Source of the DNA: Methylococcus capsulatus str. Texas = ATCC 19069
GTDB lineage: Bacteria; Pseudomonadota; Gammaproteobacteria; Methylococcales; Methylococcaceae
DNA length: 64,000 nt
Assembly: GCF_000424685.1 (NCBI RefSeq)
Contig: NZ_AUKJ01000003.1
Location: 21,611-85,610 of the forward strand
Direction of reading: 5' to 3'
Shown here piece by piece: positions 7,730 through 16,232 of the stretch (position 1 is its first letter; each line of letters begins with the position of its first letter). The notes below the pieces were generated by a model. That model saw only the letters and a list, made by a program, of their open reading frames with translations. It was not told the DNA's origin and made no database searches. Both the position numbers and the translations under genes were made by a program.

Positions 7730-8140
7730 ATGTCGGTCTCACTCAAAGGCAGTTGCCTTTGCGGCGCAGTGAAATATGAAGTCAAAGGTGACCCTCAACG
7801 CTTCTATCATTGTCATTGTTCCCGATGCCGGAAGTCGTCAGGAACCGGACATGCGACCAATCTGTTCCTCGCGAATGCGGAACTGGTGTTTGCGGACGGC
7901 CAATCCTTGCTGAAGCAATTCAAGGTTCCCGAGGCCAAACGGTTCACCCGGCAGTTTTGCAGTCGCTGCGGAAGTCAGGTCGCCCGATACGTTCCGGAAA
8001 TCGACGGTGTCGTCATACCAGCCGGCTCCCTGGACGACGAAGCCCCGATCCAACCGCAGGCGCGGATATTCTGGGATTCGAGAGCCCATTGGTCTTGCGA
8101 CGGGGATGCCTTACCGCGCCATGCCGAATATCCGGGCTGA
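7730..8140 (+). CDS. GFA (DUF636) family zinc protein
   Basis: A 136-residue GFA-type protein. The zinc ligands are visible as SCLCGAV (residues 8-14), HCHCSRCRKSSGTGHATN (about 26-43) and FCSRCGSQVAR (about 78). The family is named after a proposed glutathione-formaldehyde adduct former, but many members are uncharacterised. In a methylotroph a formaldehyde role is tempting but not shown by the sequence. Start ATG follows AGGAGG at 7720-7725. Confidence 0.85.
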   Translation: MSVSLKGSCLCGAVKYEVKGDPQRFYHCHCSRCRKSSGTGHATNLFLANAELVFADGQSLLKQFKVPEAKRFTRQFCSRCGSQVARYVPEIDGVVIPAGSLDDEAPIQPQARIFWDSRAHWSCDGDALPRHAEYPG

Positions 8141-8292
8141 GCGCTGGCGCGTGGCATGAGTGCGACGAGTCGCCAATCCGGGCGCGGACGGTTCGGGACG
8201 CGGAACACCGGCCGCCGCAAGGTACCAGACTTGCCCGGGTATCCGCCTCGATGTCCGAAAGCCGGAATCGAGGCCCTTTCCAGGAGAATCCC

Positions 8293-8973
8293 ATGTTGAA
8301 CCTTGCCCTGGCCATGCTGTTCTTCGTCGGCATCCACTTCCTCATTTCCGGCACCGGCCTGCGCGACCGGCTCGTCGCCTACCGGGGCGAACAAGCCTTC
8401 CGCGCCGCATTTTCGGTGCTGTCCTTGCTCGCGCTCGGGTGGGTCGTGTTCGCATACCGTCAGGCGCCCTATGTCGAAACCTAGGGCCAGCTCACCGGAT
8501 TCAAGCCGATCGCCGCGGTCCTGATGCTGGTGTCCTTCATCTTCGTGGTCGCCGGCCTCACCACCCCGAATCCCTCGGCGGTGTCCGGCGAAAGCGTGCT
8601 GAACGATGCCGAAGCCGCCAGGGGCATTCTCCGGATCACCCGCCATCCGTTCCTGTGGGGACTCTCCCTGTGGGCGCTGGTCCACGTGATCGCCAACGGC
8701 GACGTGGCCGCCCTGTTGCTGTTCGGTTCGCTGCTGGCGCTGTGCCTTGCCGGCACGCGCTCGATCGATGCCAAGCGCCGGCGGACCTACGGCGACCGCT
8801 GGGAACGCTTTGCCGCCGCCACTTCCAACGTTCCTTTCATGGCCATCAAGGAAGGGCGCAATCGGCTCGAACTCGGCGAGATCGGGTGGCAGCGGCTGGG
8901 CATCGCCGTGGCCCTGTATCTCGCCATGCTCCATTTCCACGCGAAGATTTTCGGCGTCTCACCGTTATTCTGA
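8293..8973 (+). pseudogene. nnrU: NnrU family membrane protein, interrupted by an in-frame TAG
   Basis: NnrU proteins are small multi-pass membrane proteins related to methyltransferase-type NnrU/isoprenylcysteine-like folds and linked to nitrite/NO metabolism. The first part, MLNLALAMLFFVGIHFLISG to RQAPYVET, ends at TAG (8482-8484). The same frame continues without a shift as GQLTGFKPIAAVLMLVSFIF, through TRHPFLWGLSLWALVHVIAN, and ends at 8973. The family has a Trp about where the stop sits (APYVPLW), so a single TGG to TAG change explains it. CAGGAG precedes the ATG. The downstream half is well conserved, so inactivation is recent, or the stop is suppressed, or there is a sequencing error. 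Confidence 0.8.
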
Positions 8974-9098
8974 GCCGGCGGGCGAACACACGGCGGGCCA
9001 GCCTGGCCTTGCCTGTGCGGTCCGGATCCACGTAATCTTGGTGCTCCGGCGGCCCCCGCCGGTCTGCTCGAACCCCTACCACAGCACGAGGTGTCATC

Positions 9099-9443
9099 AT
9101 GGATGCCTGCTCTCTCACAGCGAAACAATGCACCCCCTGCCAGGGCGGCATTCCGCCGTTGACCGCGGAGGAAGCCGAAAAACTCCTCGTCCATGTGCCC
9201 CGGTGGGAGCTCAAGGACGCCGCGACCAAGCTGAAAAGGACGTTCCGGTTCGAGAATTTCATGGAAGCGCTGGACTTCGCCCGGAAGGTCGGCGAGTTGT
9301 GCGAGGCGGAGGGACATCACCCGGACATCGGGATCGGGTGGGGCTATTGCAGAGTGGAGTTCCAGACCCACAAGATCAATGGACTCCACGAGAACGACTT
9401 CATCATGGCCGCCAAGGTCGACGAGCTGGCGGCAGAAGCCTAG
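9099..9443 (+). CDS. phhB: Pterin-4a-carbinolamine dehydratase
   Basis: Dehydrates 4a-hydroxytetrahydropterin in the recycling of tetrahydropterin cofactors. The 114-residue length is normal. The catalytic signature EGHHPDIGIGWGYCRVEF with a later His in QTHKINGLHENDF matches the family pattern of paired His, Pro-Asp, Trp and a downstream His. The N-terminal CxxC-like MDACSLTAKQCTPCQGG is common in bacterial members. No phenylalanine hydroxylase gene is adjacent, so its substrate here is not obvious. Confidence 0.92.
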   Translation: MDACSLTAKQCTPCQGGIPPLTAEEAEKLLVHVPRWELKDAATKLKRTFRFENFMEALDFARKVGELCEAEGHHPDIGIGWGYCRVEFQTHKINGLHENDFIMAAKVDELAAEA

Positions 9444-9501
9444 AGGGCACGCTCCGGACCGTGGCCGTCCCCGATTCACCCGAAATCAGGGGGGATCCGC
9501 C

Positions 9502-10404
9502 ATGCATCTCCTCATCACCGGGGGTACGGGCTTCATCGGCAGAAGCCTGTGCCGTCGCTTGTTGGAGCGCGGCCACCGGCTGACCGTTCTCAGCCGGCAG
9601 GCGCCCGACACGGTGCGACGCCTGTGCGGCGAGACGGTAATGCCGGTTGCCGCCATCGACTCGCTTTCCCCGCAGGCCGGCTTCGACGCCGTGGTCAACC
9701 TGGCCGGCGAACCCATCGCCGACAAACGCTGGACCGAAGCGCGCAAACGCCTGTTGTGGGAAAGCCGAGTCGGACTGACCACGGCACTGGTCGATTACAT
9801 CGCACGGGCCGAGAGCAAGCCCCCCGTGCTGATCAGCGGTTCGGCAGTCGGTTATTACGGCAACCGGGGCGATACCCTGCTCGACGAGGAATCCGCGCAC
9901 GGTGACGGCTTCGGCCACCGCCTGTGTGCGGCCTGGGAGGAGGCTGCCTCCCGGGCCGCCGGACATGGAGTCCGGGTCTGCATGCTGCGGACCGGGCTGG
10001 TCGTCGGCCGGAATGGCGGCTTTCTCCAGCGGATGCTGCCCCTGTTCAGGCTGGGCCTCGGCGGCCGCATCGGGGACGGCCGCCAGTGGATGAGCTGGAT
10101 CCACCTCGACGATCACATCGCCATCACCGAATACCTGATCGAGGGCGCACACCTGGAGGGCGCGTTCAACGCGACCGCACCCAATCCAGTCACCAACCGC
10201 GAGTTCACCGAATGCCTGGCGCGCCTCCTCAACCGGCCTGCGCCATTGCCGGTGCCGGCGTTCACGCTCCGGCTGGCCTTGGGCGAGACGGCGGAGCTGC
10301 TGCTCGGCGGACAGCGGGTAATACCGAAACGCCTGCAGCAGGAGCCGTTCCGTTTCCGCTACGAGCACCTCGAAAACGCGCTGCGCGACGCCCTCGGGCG
10401 TTAG
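9502..10404 (+). CDS. TIGR01777-type NAD(P)-dependent epimerase (YfcH-like)
   Basis: A 300-residue atypical short-chain dehydrogenase. LITGGTGFIGRSLCRRLLER at residues 3-22 is the glycine-rich nucleotide-binding motif. NLAGEPIADKRWTEARKR and ISGSAVGYYGNRGD carry the family signatures, including the Ser and YYG active-site region. MSWIHLDDHI is also diagnostic. Substrate is unknown throughout the family. The ATG at 9502 is fixed by the nucleotide-binding motif; the frame is open further upstream but non-coding. Confidence 0.88.
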   Translation: MHLLITGGTGFIGRSLCRRLLERGHRLTVLSRQAPDTVRRLCGETVMPVAAIDSLSPQAGFDAVVNLAGEPIADKRWTEARKRLLWESRVGLTTALVDYIARAESKPPVLISGSAVGYYGNRGDTLLDEESAHGDGFGHRLCAAWEEAASRAAGHGVRVCMLRTGLVVGRNGGFLQRMLPLFRLGLGGRIGDGRQWMSWIHLDDHIAITEYLIEGAHLEGAFNATAPNPVTNREFTECLARLLNRPAPLPVPAFTLRLALGETAELLLGGQRVIPKRLQQEPFRFRYEHLENALRDALGR

Positions 10405-10435
10405 GCCCCCATGCCGGCAGACCACTTCCGTCCCC

Positions 10436-10699
10436 GTCACCGAACATCGGGATGGACACCGCGGCACAGATGGCCCGCCCCTGGTCCGCCAATTCCCCGC
10501 AGGACAGAAGACCGGTGTGGGGCAGGGCGAGCCGGTCGGCCGAAACGGCGAACCCGCTCATGAAACCCTTCTCGAAGCCCGCCTGCTCGACCAGTCGGGC
10601 CGACATGGCGTCGTGGCAGCCGGGCATGACGCGGATGCCGGGACGGGGGCGAGTATCTGGCATGATTTGGCGGCGGGGAGGTCATCGTGCATCGGGCCT
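10436..10699 (-). pseudogene. N-terminal fragment of an isocitrate lyase/PEP mutase family protein
   Basis: Reading on the minus strand, MHDDLPAAKSCQILA lies in one frame and PGIRVMPGCHDAMSARLVEQ, then GFMSGFAVSADRLALPHTGL and ICAAVSIPMFGDGD, in the next. This is the start of a PEP-mutase/oxaloacetate-decarboxylase type protein, normally about 290 residues. A frameshift separates the first 15 codons from the rest, and the gene breaks off after GDGD, directly beside the end of the epimerase gene. The metal-binding DGD(TGYG) site is cut in half. It is a clear remnant. Confidence 0.75.
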
Positions 10700-10755
10700 A
10701 TGAGGAAAACTGAAGATAGCGCCGGGGGCCGAGCAGGGCGAGAGCGGTCCGTCAT

Positions 10756-11208
10756 TATCCATAACCCTCTCCATGAACGGTGCTGAAAAAGGGCGCGAAG
10801 AAGGCGAACTGCTTTTCACCACCAGTGTTAAAGTGCAGAGGGAGATTCCCTTTTGGTGTCCACGGCGCTGCCACTCGCCTTCGACACGTCAGCGTTGCCA
10901 TTAAGAATTTGGCCGAAAACAATTTCCCGAATCGCGTCTGCGGATCAAAGTCGACATTACCGGCGCTGTTGCACAAGGACGCCATGCCGCGCCAGCTGGG
11001 TCTCGTAGAGACGGACCAGTTCCGTGGGAATGGCCAGCATGCCATGCAATCCAGATCAGTCTATCTCGGTGTGAAGGGATAATAGACAGAAGGATAGACC
11101 AAGCAATTCAAGGCGTGTGTTGTCACACGGCAGGCAGCATGATAAAAATTTCAGGAAGCTATACGGAAACGATTCAATCAATTGTTATGTACTCGAACGG
11201 AGGTTAGC
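10756..11208. other. Intergenic region, no supported gene
   Basis: Frames on both strands lack credible starts and motifs. The right half (about 11080-11200) becomes AT-rich toward the small cassette-like gene. A 5 bp hairpin GTGTG/CACAC occurs near 11117-11130. Confidence 0.4.
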
Positions 11209-11481
11209 TTGAACACCAGCAGACTAAGTGAACTGCGCCAACTCGTCGATGAGGTTATGTACGCATCTACGAAAAATGAAGCGCAGCACCCGTTAAGGCG
11301 CTTGGAGTTCATCGCATCTGAATTGACGGGAATAATTGACCCTTATTTATCTGGGAAGCTTAAGGAAATAATCGCGTATGCGAAGGAAGCTTCTGGGCGT
11401 GACAGCAACAAACATCATTGGATTTCCTGCGTGAAAAATTGCTGGTATACGTTTGAAAATGGTGTAAAGCGTGGCCAGTGA
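11209..11481 (+). CDS. Small AT-rich hypothetical protein, cassette-like
   Basis: A 90-residue protein starting from TTG with GGAGG at 11199-11203, 5 bp upstream. Predicted helical: SRLSELRQLVDEVMYASTKN, RRLEFIASELTGIIDPYLSG, KLKEIIAYAKEASG, ending VKNCWYTFENGVKRGQ. No family recognised. Composition is clearly more AT-rich than the surrounding genome. It starts 19 bp after a GTTATGT core-like site and ends 31 bp before an attC-like palindromic array, which is how integron gene cassettes are packed. Confidence 0.6.
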   Translation: MNTSRLSELRQLVDEVMYASTKNEAQHPLRRLEFIASELTGIIDPYLSGKLKEIIAYAKEASGRDSNKHHWISCVKNCWYTFENGVKRGQ

Positions 11482-11511
11482 GGAAGAAATGGCAATGAAC
11501 ACCAAGAATGC

Positions 11512-11583
11512 ACATAACCAGTCGCTCCAGTCGACGTCAAAAAGGCTAGCGCCTTTTTGACGCTCCTGAGCTTCGCGTTAACC
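11512..11583 (+). other. attC-like recombination site / strong palindrome
   Basis: ACATAAC (11512-11518) at the left and GTTAACC (11577-11583) at the right resemble the inverse core RYYYAAC and core GTTRRRY of integron attC sites, each with one mismatch. Between them lie TCGCTCCAGTCGACGTC, similar to the left arm of the aadA-type attC, and a perfect 12 bp stem CGTCAAAAAGGC/GCCTTTTTGACG (11535-11562, loop TAGC). The palindrome alone could also serve as a terminator of the small gene. No integrase gene is in the window. Confidence 0.4.
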
Positions 11584-11717
11584 ATCATGACAGCACTTCC
11601 CCGAACGTGACCAAGACAACCATGCGCCTGTTGAATTTTGAGCGTTTACAGGCCCGTGGCGCCAGCGCAATGACGGTCATCAAACTGAACTTTTGGCGTC
11701 GGGAATCTCCGTGGGCT

Positions 11718-11932
11718 AACTCAAGAAATCGAGCCATTGGAAGAAACCGAAGTCGGCGTCGCCCAGCCAGAAGAAACGCCCGACCCGCCCGATGCCGTAC
11801 GGAAGGTGATCCAGAAACTGCCGGAACACCGCGCAGGACTCGCACTGGCTGTTTGTTGTAGCCGTAGACCAGAAGGATCACGCGATGCGCACCGCGCAGC
11901 CAGCCCGCCGGCCGTTCGGCGACCCTGACCAC
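11718..11932 (-). pseudogene. Frameshifted fragment of an alpha/beta hydrolase
   Basis: On the minus strand, GWLRGAHRVILLVYGYN is followed, after a frame change at the AACAAACAGCCAG stretch, by QCESCAVFRQFLDHLPYG and IGRVGRFFWLGDADFGFFQW. Together these give the first beta-strand, VLLVHGYN-type oxyanion region and following helix of an alpha/beta hydrolase, with the RVGxFFWPGD pattern. It ends at an in-frame stop soon after, without the catalytic Ser, Asp and His regions. Family assignment is tentative. Confidence 0.5.
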
Positions 11933-11971
11933 CGGTCCGCCGACGGACCGAAAGCTCGCCGTCCGCCGCGA

Positions 11972-12220
11972 TCATCGCGGCCGGTTCCGCAGGCTTTCCA
12001 TGGCCGCGACCAGATCGCGCGCCACCGGTGCGATGAAACCGCCTAGCACCGCTACGGTCAGGGCATAGGCGAAGTGCGCGCCGGTCCAGAACTCCCTGCC
12101 GCCGTAGACCGTCAACGCAGCCATGATGATGACCGTGGTCACTAATTGCCGACAGCCATTGCAGGATGGCGCGCCAGCGCCCGGCCCGTTCTTGAACCGC
12201 GACGTGATATGTTCAGGCCG
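11972..12220 (-). pseudogene. Fragment of a small membrane (holin-like) protein
   Basis: AVQERAGRWRAILQWLSA is read in one frame, then LVTTVIIMAALTVYGGREFW and AYALTVAVLGGFIAPVARDL in another, with the junction at the start of the first hydrophobic helix. The two hydrophobic segments and basic ends would suit a two-pass inner-membrane protein such as a phage holin, but the sequence is too short to decide. It lies 39 bp upstream of the hydrolase fragment on the same strand, so both may come from one decayed element. Confidence 0.35.
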
Positions 12221-12268
12221 CCGGCTTGAATGGATTACGCCCGCCTTCACGGGGCGTGAAGCAGGGAA

Positions 12269-13519
12269 TCAGAATGACACGATGACATCGGCCGACAGCA
12301 GGATCTGGGAAGTCGCGTTGCCATCGTCGAAGGGACGGGTGCCGTCGGACCAGTCGTAGCGCAGGTTGGGCCGCGCGGTCAGCCAGGGAAGCGGCGACCA
12401 TTTCACGCCGGCGGTCACGGCGTAATAGCTGCCGGGACCCAGTCCCATCGTCGGTGCCCGTGCCGGCGACAGCACGCGGACGCCGTCGTCGTCGCGGAAC
12501 CATTCGCCGCGCAGACCGAGTGACAGATCGTCCGCCAGATCGTAGGAGAGGTACTGGACCAGGCCATACCAACTCGAAGTTTGGCCGTCCCCGCTGATCC
12601 AGCCGTGATCGTGCTGGAGGATGGCGTGCAGCCGCAGGGTGAGGTCGTGCTGCGCAACCAGGCTATAGAAGCTCAGCTCGCCCCGGGGCACGGTGGTCAC
12701 GGTGCCGTTCGAGCCGTTGATCGACAGGGAGGTCTCGCCGGAATCGCTGGTCCAGGTACCGCCGCCGACGAAGGCCCAGTTCTCCAGACTGTGGTCGAAT
12801 ACGCCGTCCCAACCGGCGAACTGGCTGCCGGTCACTGCAGCCGCATCCAGCAGCAGGTTGTCGGTGGGCTGGTAGCTGAAACGGATACCGGTGTGGGTGA
12901 AGGGCTCCCCGTACTGCATGGCGTAGGAATGGGAATAGAAGAAGTTTTCCGGCGCCATGACGGATTCCACGCCGACCACGGTGTAGAAATGACCCAGCTT
13001 GACCGCGAGGCCGCGCCCCACCGGCACCAGCGCCTCCAGATAGGCTTGGGGCACCGCCAGGCTGTAGCGGTTGTTGTCGCTGATCTGCCGGTCCCAGCTC
13101 CCCTGAGGATCGCCGAAGGCCTGGCTGAACCAGGCGTCGGTGCCGTACAGCAGGTCCAGCCTGCCACCCAGGTCGAAGCTTTCTCCCTGGCGGTCGACCG
13201 CGCGTTCGAGGTAAAGGTAGACCTGGTTCGGCTGAAACTCGTCCGACCGATCGGAGAAGGTCACCGGACCGTTGTAACCGGAGCAGGGTTCGTCGAAATT
13301 GTGGGTGAGGCCGGCATCGATCCAGCCCCCCAAGGTGAGCCGCAGGCTTTGCATCCAATCGGCGCCGTTCGGATTCATGCCATCCGGCAGCATTTCGAAC
13401 ACCCCGCGCGCTTGTTCCAGGCCAGCTCCGGACACCGGTGCCATACCGCTGGCGACCCATAACAGGGCGGCTCCGGCGAGGATCGGTCCCCGCATCCGTA
13501 AGGAAAAGAGATTCACCAT
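12269..13519 (-). CDS. Outer-membrane beta-barrel porin (BBP2/OmpL-like)
   Basis: A 416-residue secreted protein with signal peptide (MVNLFSLRMRGPILAGAALL ... PVSGAG) and many alternating aromatic/polar strands. TLGGWIDAGLTHNFDEP at the mature N-terminus, QVYLYLERAVDRQGESFDLG, and LGHFYTVVGVESVMAPENFF are typical of the putative beta-barrel porin-2 family. The protein ends ADVIVSF with a C-terminal Phe, the outer-membrane insertion signal. It is divergent from the ammonium transporter gene. A start at 13495 (MRGPIL) is also possible. Solute unknown. Confidence 0.8.
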   Translation of the reverse strand: MVNLFSLRMRGPILAGAALLWVASGMAPVSGAGLEQARGVFEMLPDGMNPNGADWMQSLRLTLGGWIDAGLTHNFDEPCSGYNGPVTFSDRSDEFQPNQVYLYLERAVDRQGESFDLGGRLDLLYGTDAWFSQAFGDPQGSWDRQISDNNRYSLAVPQAYLEALVPVGRGLAVKLGHFYTVVGVESVMAPENFFYSHSYAMQYGEPFTHTGIRFSYQPTDNLLLDAAAVTGSQFAGWDGVFDHSLENWAFVGGGTWTSDSGETSLSINGSNGTVTTVPRGELSFYSLVAQHDLTLRLHAILQHDHGWISGDGQTSSWYGLVQYLSYDLADDLSLGLRGEWFRDDDGVRVLSPARAPTMGLGPGSYYAVTAGVKWSPLPWLTARPNLRYDWSDGTRPFDDGNATSQILLSADVIVSF

Positions 13520-13782
13520 GGTGCATCGAGCTCGATGGCTGTCCGGTTGCTTCACGGTTCAACAATCCGAAACGCCCAAGCATGACGCGTACCATGATTC
13601 AACTCATTGAAAAACTGTCAGTTCCGTGAATTCCGACGCGGCGTTGATGCAGATCGCGCAATCATGGTGCATAGTTACCGCATGAACGCACGCTTATGGT
13701 GCTCCATCTTGCACCGCAGCGGAGCCGGTGCCTCAATAACGTGATCGAAAGCCGGACGGCCGGGCCGGTGAAGGGGGAGAAG

Positions 13783-15078
13783 ATGAAATTTCCAGTCGCC
13801 ATGATGAGAGTCTTGGCCCTGTCAGGCCTGACTTGGCCCGTGCTGGCCGCACCCGAAGGTCCGAACGCCGCGGACACCGCCTGGATACTCACCTCGACGG
13901 GACTGGTGCTGTTCATGACGATGCCGGGTCTCGCCCTGCTCTATGCGGGACTGGTACGGACCAAGAACGTGTTGTCCGTCATGGTGCAGATTTTCACCGC
14001 GACTTCACTGGTCTCGGTGCTCTGGGTGATCGCCGGCTATACCCTGGCACTGACCGACGGCGGCGAACTGCAGGCCTGGATCGGCGGCGGCAAACGCCTG
14101 TTCCTGCTGGGACTGAAAGCCGACTCGCTGAACGGCAATCTGCCGGAGGTGGTGTACTGCATGTACCACCTGACCTTCGCGATCTTTGCCCCTGCCCTGA
14201 TGATCGGCGCCATCGTGGAACGCATGAAGTTTTCGGTCACGCTCTGGTTCACCGGGATCTGGACCCTGCTGGTCTATGTGCCGGTCTGCCATTGGGTGTG
14301 GGGGGAAGGCTGGCTGGCGCGGATCGGCGCCATCGATTTCGCCGGCGGCGTGGTCGTGCATACCACCGCCGGCGTGTCCGCCCTGGTCGGCGCCTGGATG
14401 CTGGGGCCGCGCCGGGGCTATCCGCGCACACTCCTGCCACCCCACAACCTGACCCTGACCGCGATCGGCGCCGGAATCCTGGCGGTGGGCTGGCATGGTT
14501 TCAGCGCCGGCAGCGCTCTGATGGCGACCGGCGCAGCGGGCATGGCCATGCTGACCACCCACATCGGCGCCTCGGTTGGCGCGCTGGTGTGGATGGCGGT
14601 GGAATGGCGGAGTTTCGGCAAACCGACCCTGCTCGGCGCCCTGACCGGCATGATCGCCGGCCTGGGCGTGATCTCGCCGGCGGCCGGGTTCGTCGGACCG
14701 CTTGGCGCCATCGCCATGGGCACGGCGGCCGGCGTGATCTGCTTCGGCGCCATTCACTGGATCAAGCGCTCGCTGCAAATCGACGACACCTTGGACGTCT
14801 TTCCGGTGCACGGCGTCGGCGGCATGATCGGCACCGTGCTGACCGCGCCCTTCGCCGCCGAGGCGCTGGGCGGTGCCGGCATCACCACGGGTCTGACGAT
14901 CGGCCAGCAAACCCTGACCCAGATTCTCGCGGTAGGCTCGGTTGCCGCCTGGAGCGGGCTCATCAGCTGGCTGTTGCTGAAGATTCTGGACCGCACCATC
15001 GGCCTGCGGGTGACCCCCGACCAGGAAACCGAAGGACTGGACGTCGCCCTGCACAACAGCAAGGCTTATCACTTCTGA
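13783..15078 (+). CDS. amtB: Ammonium transporter Amt
   Basis: An 11-helix inner-membrane ammonium/ammonia channel, 431 residues, with signal-like N-terminus MKFPVAMMRVLALSGLTWPV. MPGLALLYAGLVRTKNVLS is the Amt helix-1 signature. The two pore histidines are visible in DFAGGVVVHTTAGVSALVG and VFPVHGVGGMIGT. WHGFSAGSALMATG replaces the common WFGFNAGSA, a small deviation near the conserved helix. AAGGGGGAGAAG immediately upstream fixes the start. It is followed after 19 bp by a small secreted protein gene rather than by a second PII gene. Confidence 0.95.
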   Translation: MKFPVAMMRVLALSGLTWPVLAAPEGPNAADTAWILTSTGLVLFMTMPGLALLYAGLVRTKNVLSVMVQIFTATSLVSVLWVIAGYTLALTDGGELQAWIGGGKRLFLLGLKADSLNGNLPEVVYCMYHLTFAIFAPALMIGAIVERMKFSVTLWFTGIWTLLVYVPVCHWVWGEGWLARIGAIDFAGGVVVHTTAGVSALVGAWMLGPRRGYPRTLLPPHNLTLTAIGAGILAVGWHGFSAGSALMATGAAGMAMLTTHIGASVGALVWMAVEWRSFGKPTLLGALTGMIAGLGVISPAAGFVGPLGAIAMGTAAGVICFGAIHWIKRSLQIDDTLDVFPVHGVGGMIGTVLTAPFAAEALGGAGITTGLTIGQQTLTQILAVGSVAAWSGLISWLLLKILDRTIGLRVTPDQETEGLDVALHNSKAYHF

Positions 15079-15097
15079 CGGCCCGACCGGAAAGCCC

Positions 15098-15421
15098 ATG
15101 AGCAGGATTCTGATCGTCCTTTTCTGGCTGGCACTGATGCCCTTGCCTGCGGCCGTCGGGGACGAAGCCGCAGACATCGCCAAGGTCGAAGCCGCCACCT
15201 GCGCGGGAGCCACCGTCGGCCAACGCCTCCAGGAGGAAATCCAGAGCCACAGCCGACGCGACCTGGGCTGGCGGGTGTTCGTCGAGGACGACCATCGTGA
15301 CCTGGAGCGCAGTCTGCGGATCTCCAAGGCGATGGAGGCACGCTACCGGTGGCGGATCGACGCGGCCGGGAAGATCGAGCCGGTCTCCGACGCCGCCCGG
15401 CAGCTCTGTGCTCCACGCTGA
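15098..15421 (+). CDS. Small secreted protein downstream of amtB
   Basis: A 107-residue protein with a signal peptide (MSRILIVLFWLALMPLPAAV, cleavage probably near GDEA). Mature part is mixed charged with two Cys (residues about 35 and 104) that could form a disulfide. The segment RVFVEDDHRDLERSLRISKA looks helical. No family recognised. It starts 19 bp after amtB and is likely co-transcribed, so a role in the envelope under nitrogen control is possible but unproven. Confidence 0.7.
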   Translation: MSRILIVLFWLALMPLPAAVGDEAADIAKVEAATCAGATVGQRLQEEIQSHSRRDLGWRVFVEDDHRDLERSLRISKAMEARYRWRIDAAGKIEPVSDAARQLCAPR

Positions 15422-15441
15422 GCCCGGCGCGGTGGAGCCGT

Positions 15442-15756
15442 TCAGTTACCGTCGGAGACGGCTAGGGGATGTAGCCGGGTCCATCCCCGCGGCACGGGGT
15501 TGCGCTGGAAGAATCCGGCGTCCGTCGTGAGTACCCGGCGCGGACGCTCGCTGAAGACGCCGCTGACGTCGCACAGAGGAACGATCCGGTCTTCTCCGCC
15601 GACCAGGCCGCGCGCCACGACGACCCCCGCCGACACGCCGCCCCTGGCGATGATGTCATGTGGGCGGAATCCCCGGATCATGCTGCCGTCCTTCAGCATT
15701 ACTTGAGCCGAAAATCCCTGGTTGATCAAGCGGATCAATGTATCGATATGGTTCAT
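15442..15756 (-). CDS. Hypothetical protein, 104 residues
   Basis: Starts MNHIDTLIRLINQGFSAQVM. The pattern MLKDGSMIRGFRPHDIIARG, followed by hydrophobic beta-like VSAGVVVARGL and EDRIVPLCDVSGVF, suggests a small beta-barrel (SH3/Sm-like) fold, but I do not recognise a family. The frame remains open upstream for about 98 codons without plausible composition, so the ATG at 15756 is chosen. Convergent with the small secreted gene, 20 bp away. Confidence 0.55.
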   Translation of the reverse strand: MNHIDTLIRLINQGFSAQVMLKDGSMIRGFRPHDIIARGGVSAGVVVARGLVGGEDRIVPLCDVSGVFSERPRRVLTTDAGFFQRNPVPRGWTRLHPLAVSDGN

Positions 15757-16232
15757 GCCTTGCCGTCCTGAAATCCCGTGTTTGCCTTCCGACTTCCGTC
15801 GCTCCCTGGAGCTCCCGATTTTACCGGGCTTCGGGGCGGCGTTTTTCGAGGGGTTTTCCGTATGGGCTTGTGCGCCTTCTGCAGGAGCGACTGCCAGCAA
15901 CCCAGGTACCCACCGTTCAGCGCGCGGCCTCGGCGAGGGATGTGGCGACCCTTGGAAAATTTTTGGGCACCTTGGAGGTCTCCGTCTAAAGGCACCAGTA
16001 TGACACCAGTAGGGTGGCTTTCGCGGCTGAAGGCGCCAAATCGTCTGCATTCCATCCCTGCGGAAAACCCGCCGGCGCCAATATTGCGCTCCGCCCGGTC
16101 AGTTCACTGTTTCCGGCATCGCTCACCACAGCGAGCCCGTCGCGGCCCCAAAAGCATTGCCCCGTATAACCCAGCTCCATAGTATGATTAACCCCATCCC
16201 CCAACAGCGTCCGCATAGCGGTGAACGAATTC
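15757..16232. other. Intergenic region without supported gene
   Basis: Open frames exist on both strands but none shows a domain, start signal or consistent composition. The right part contains the probable promoter of the methyltransferase gene; no consensus could be fixed. Confidence 0.4.

Noticed and set aside
13698..13712. Sigma-54-like GG ... GC upstream of amtB
   Set aside because: Spacing is 11 bp instead of the required 10, so it is not a credible -24/-12 promoter.
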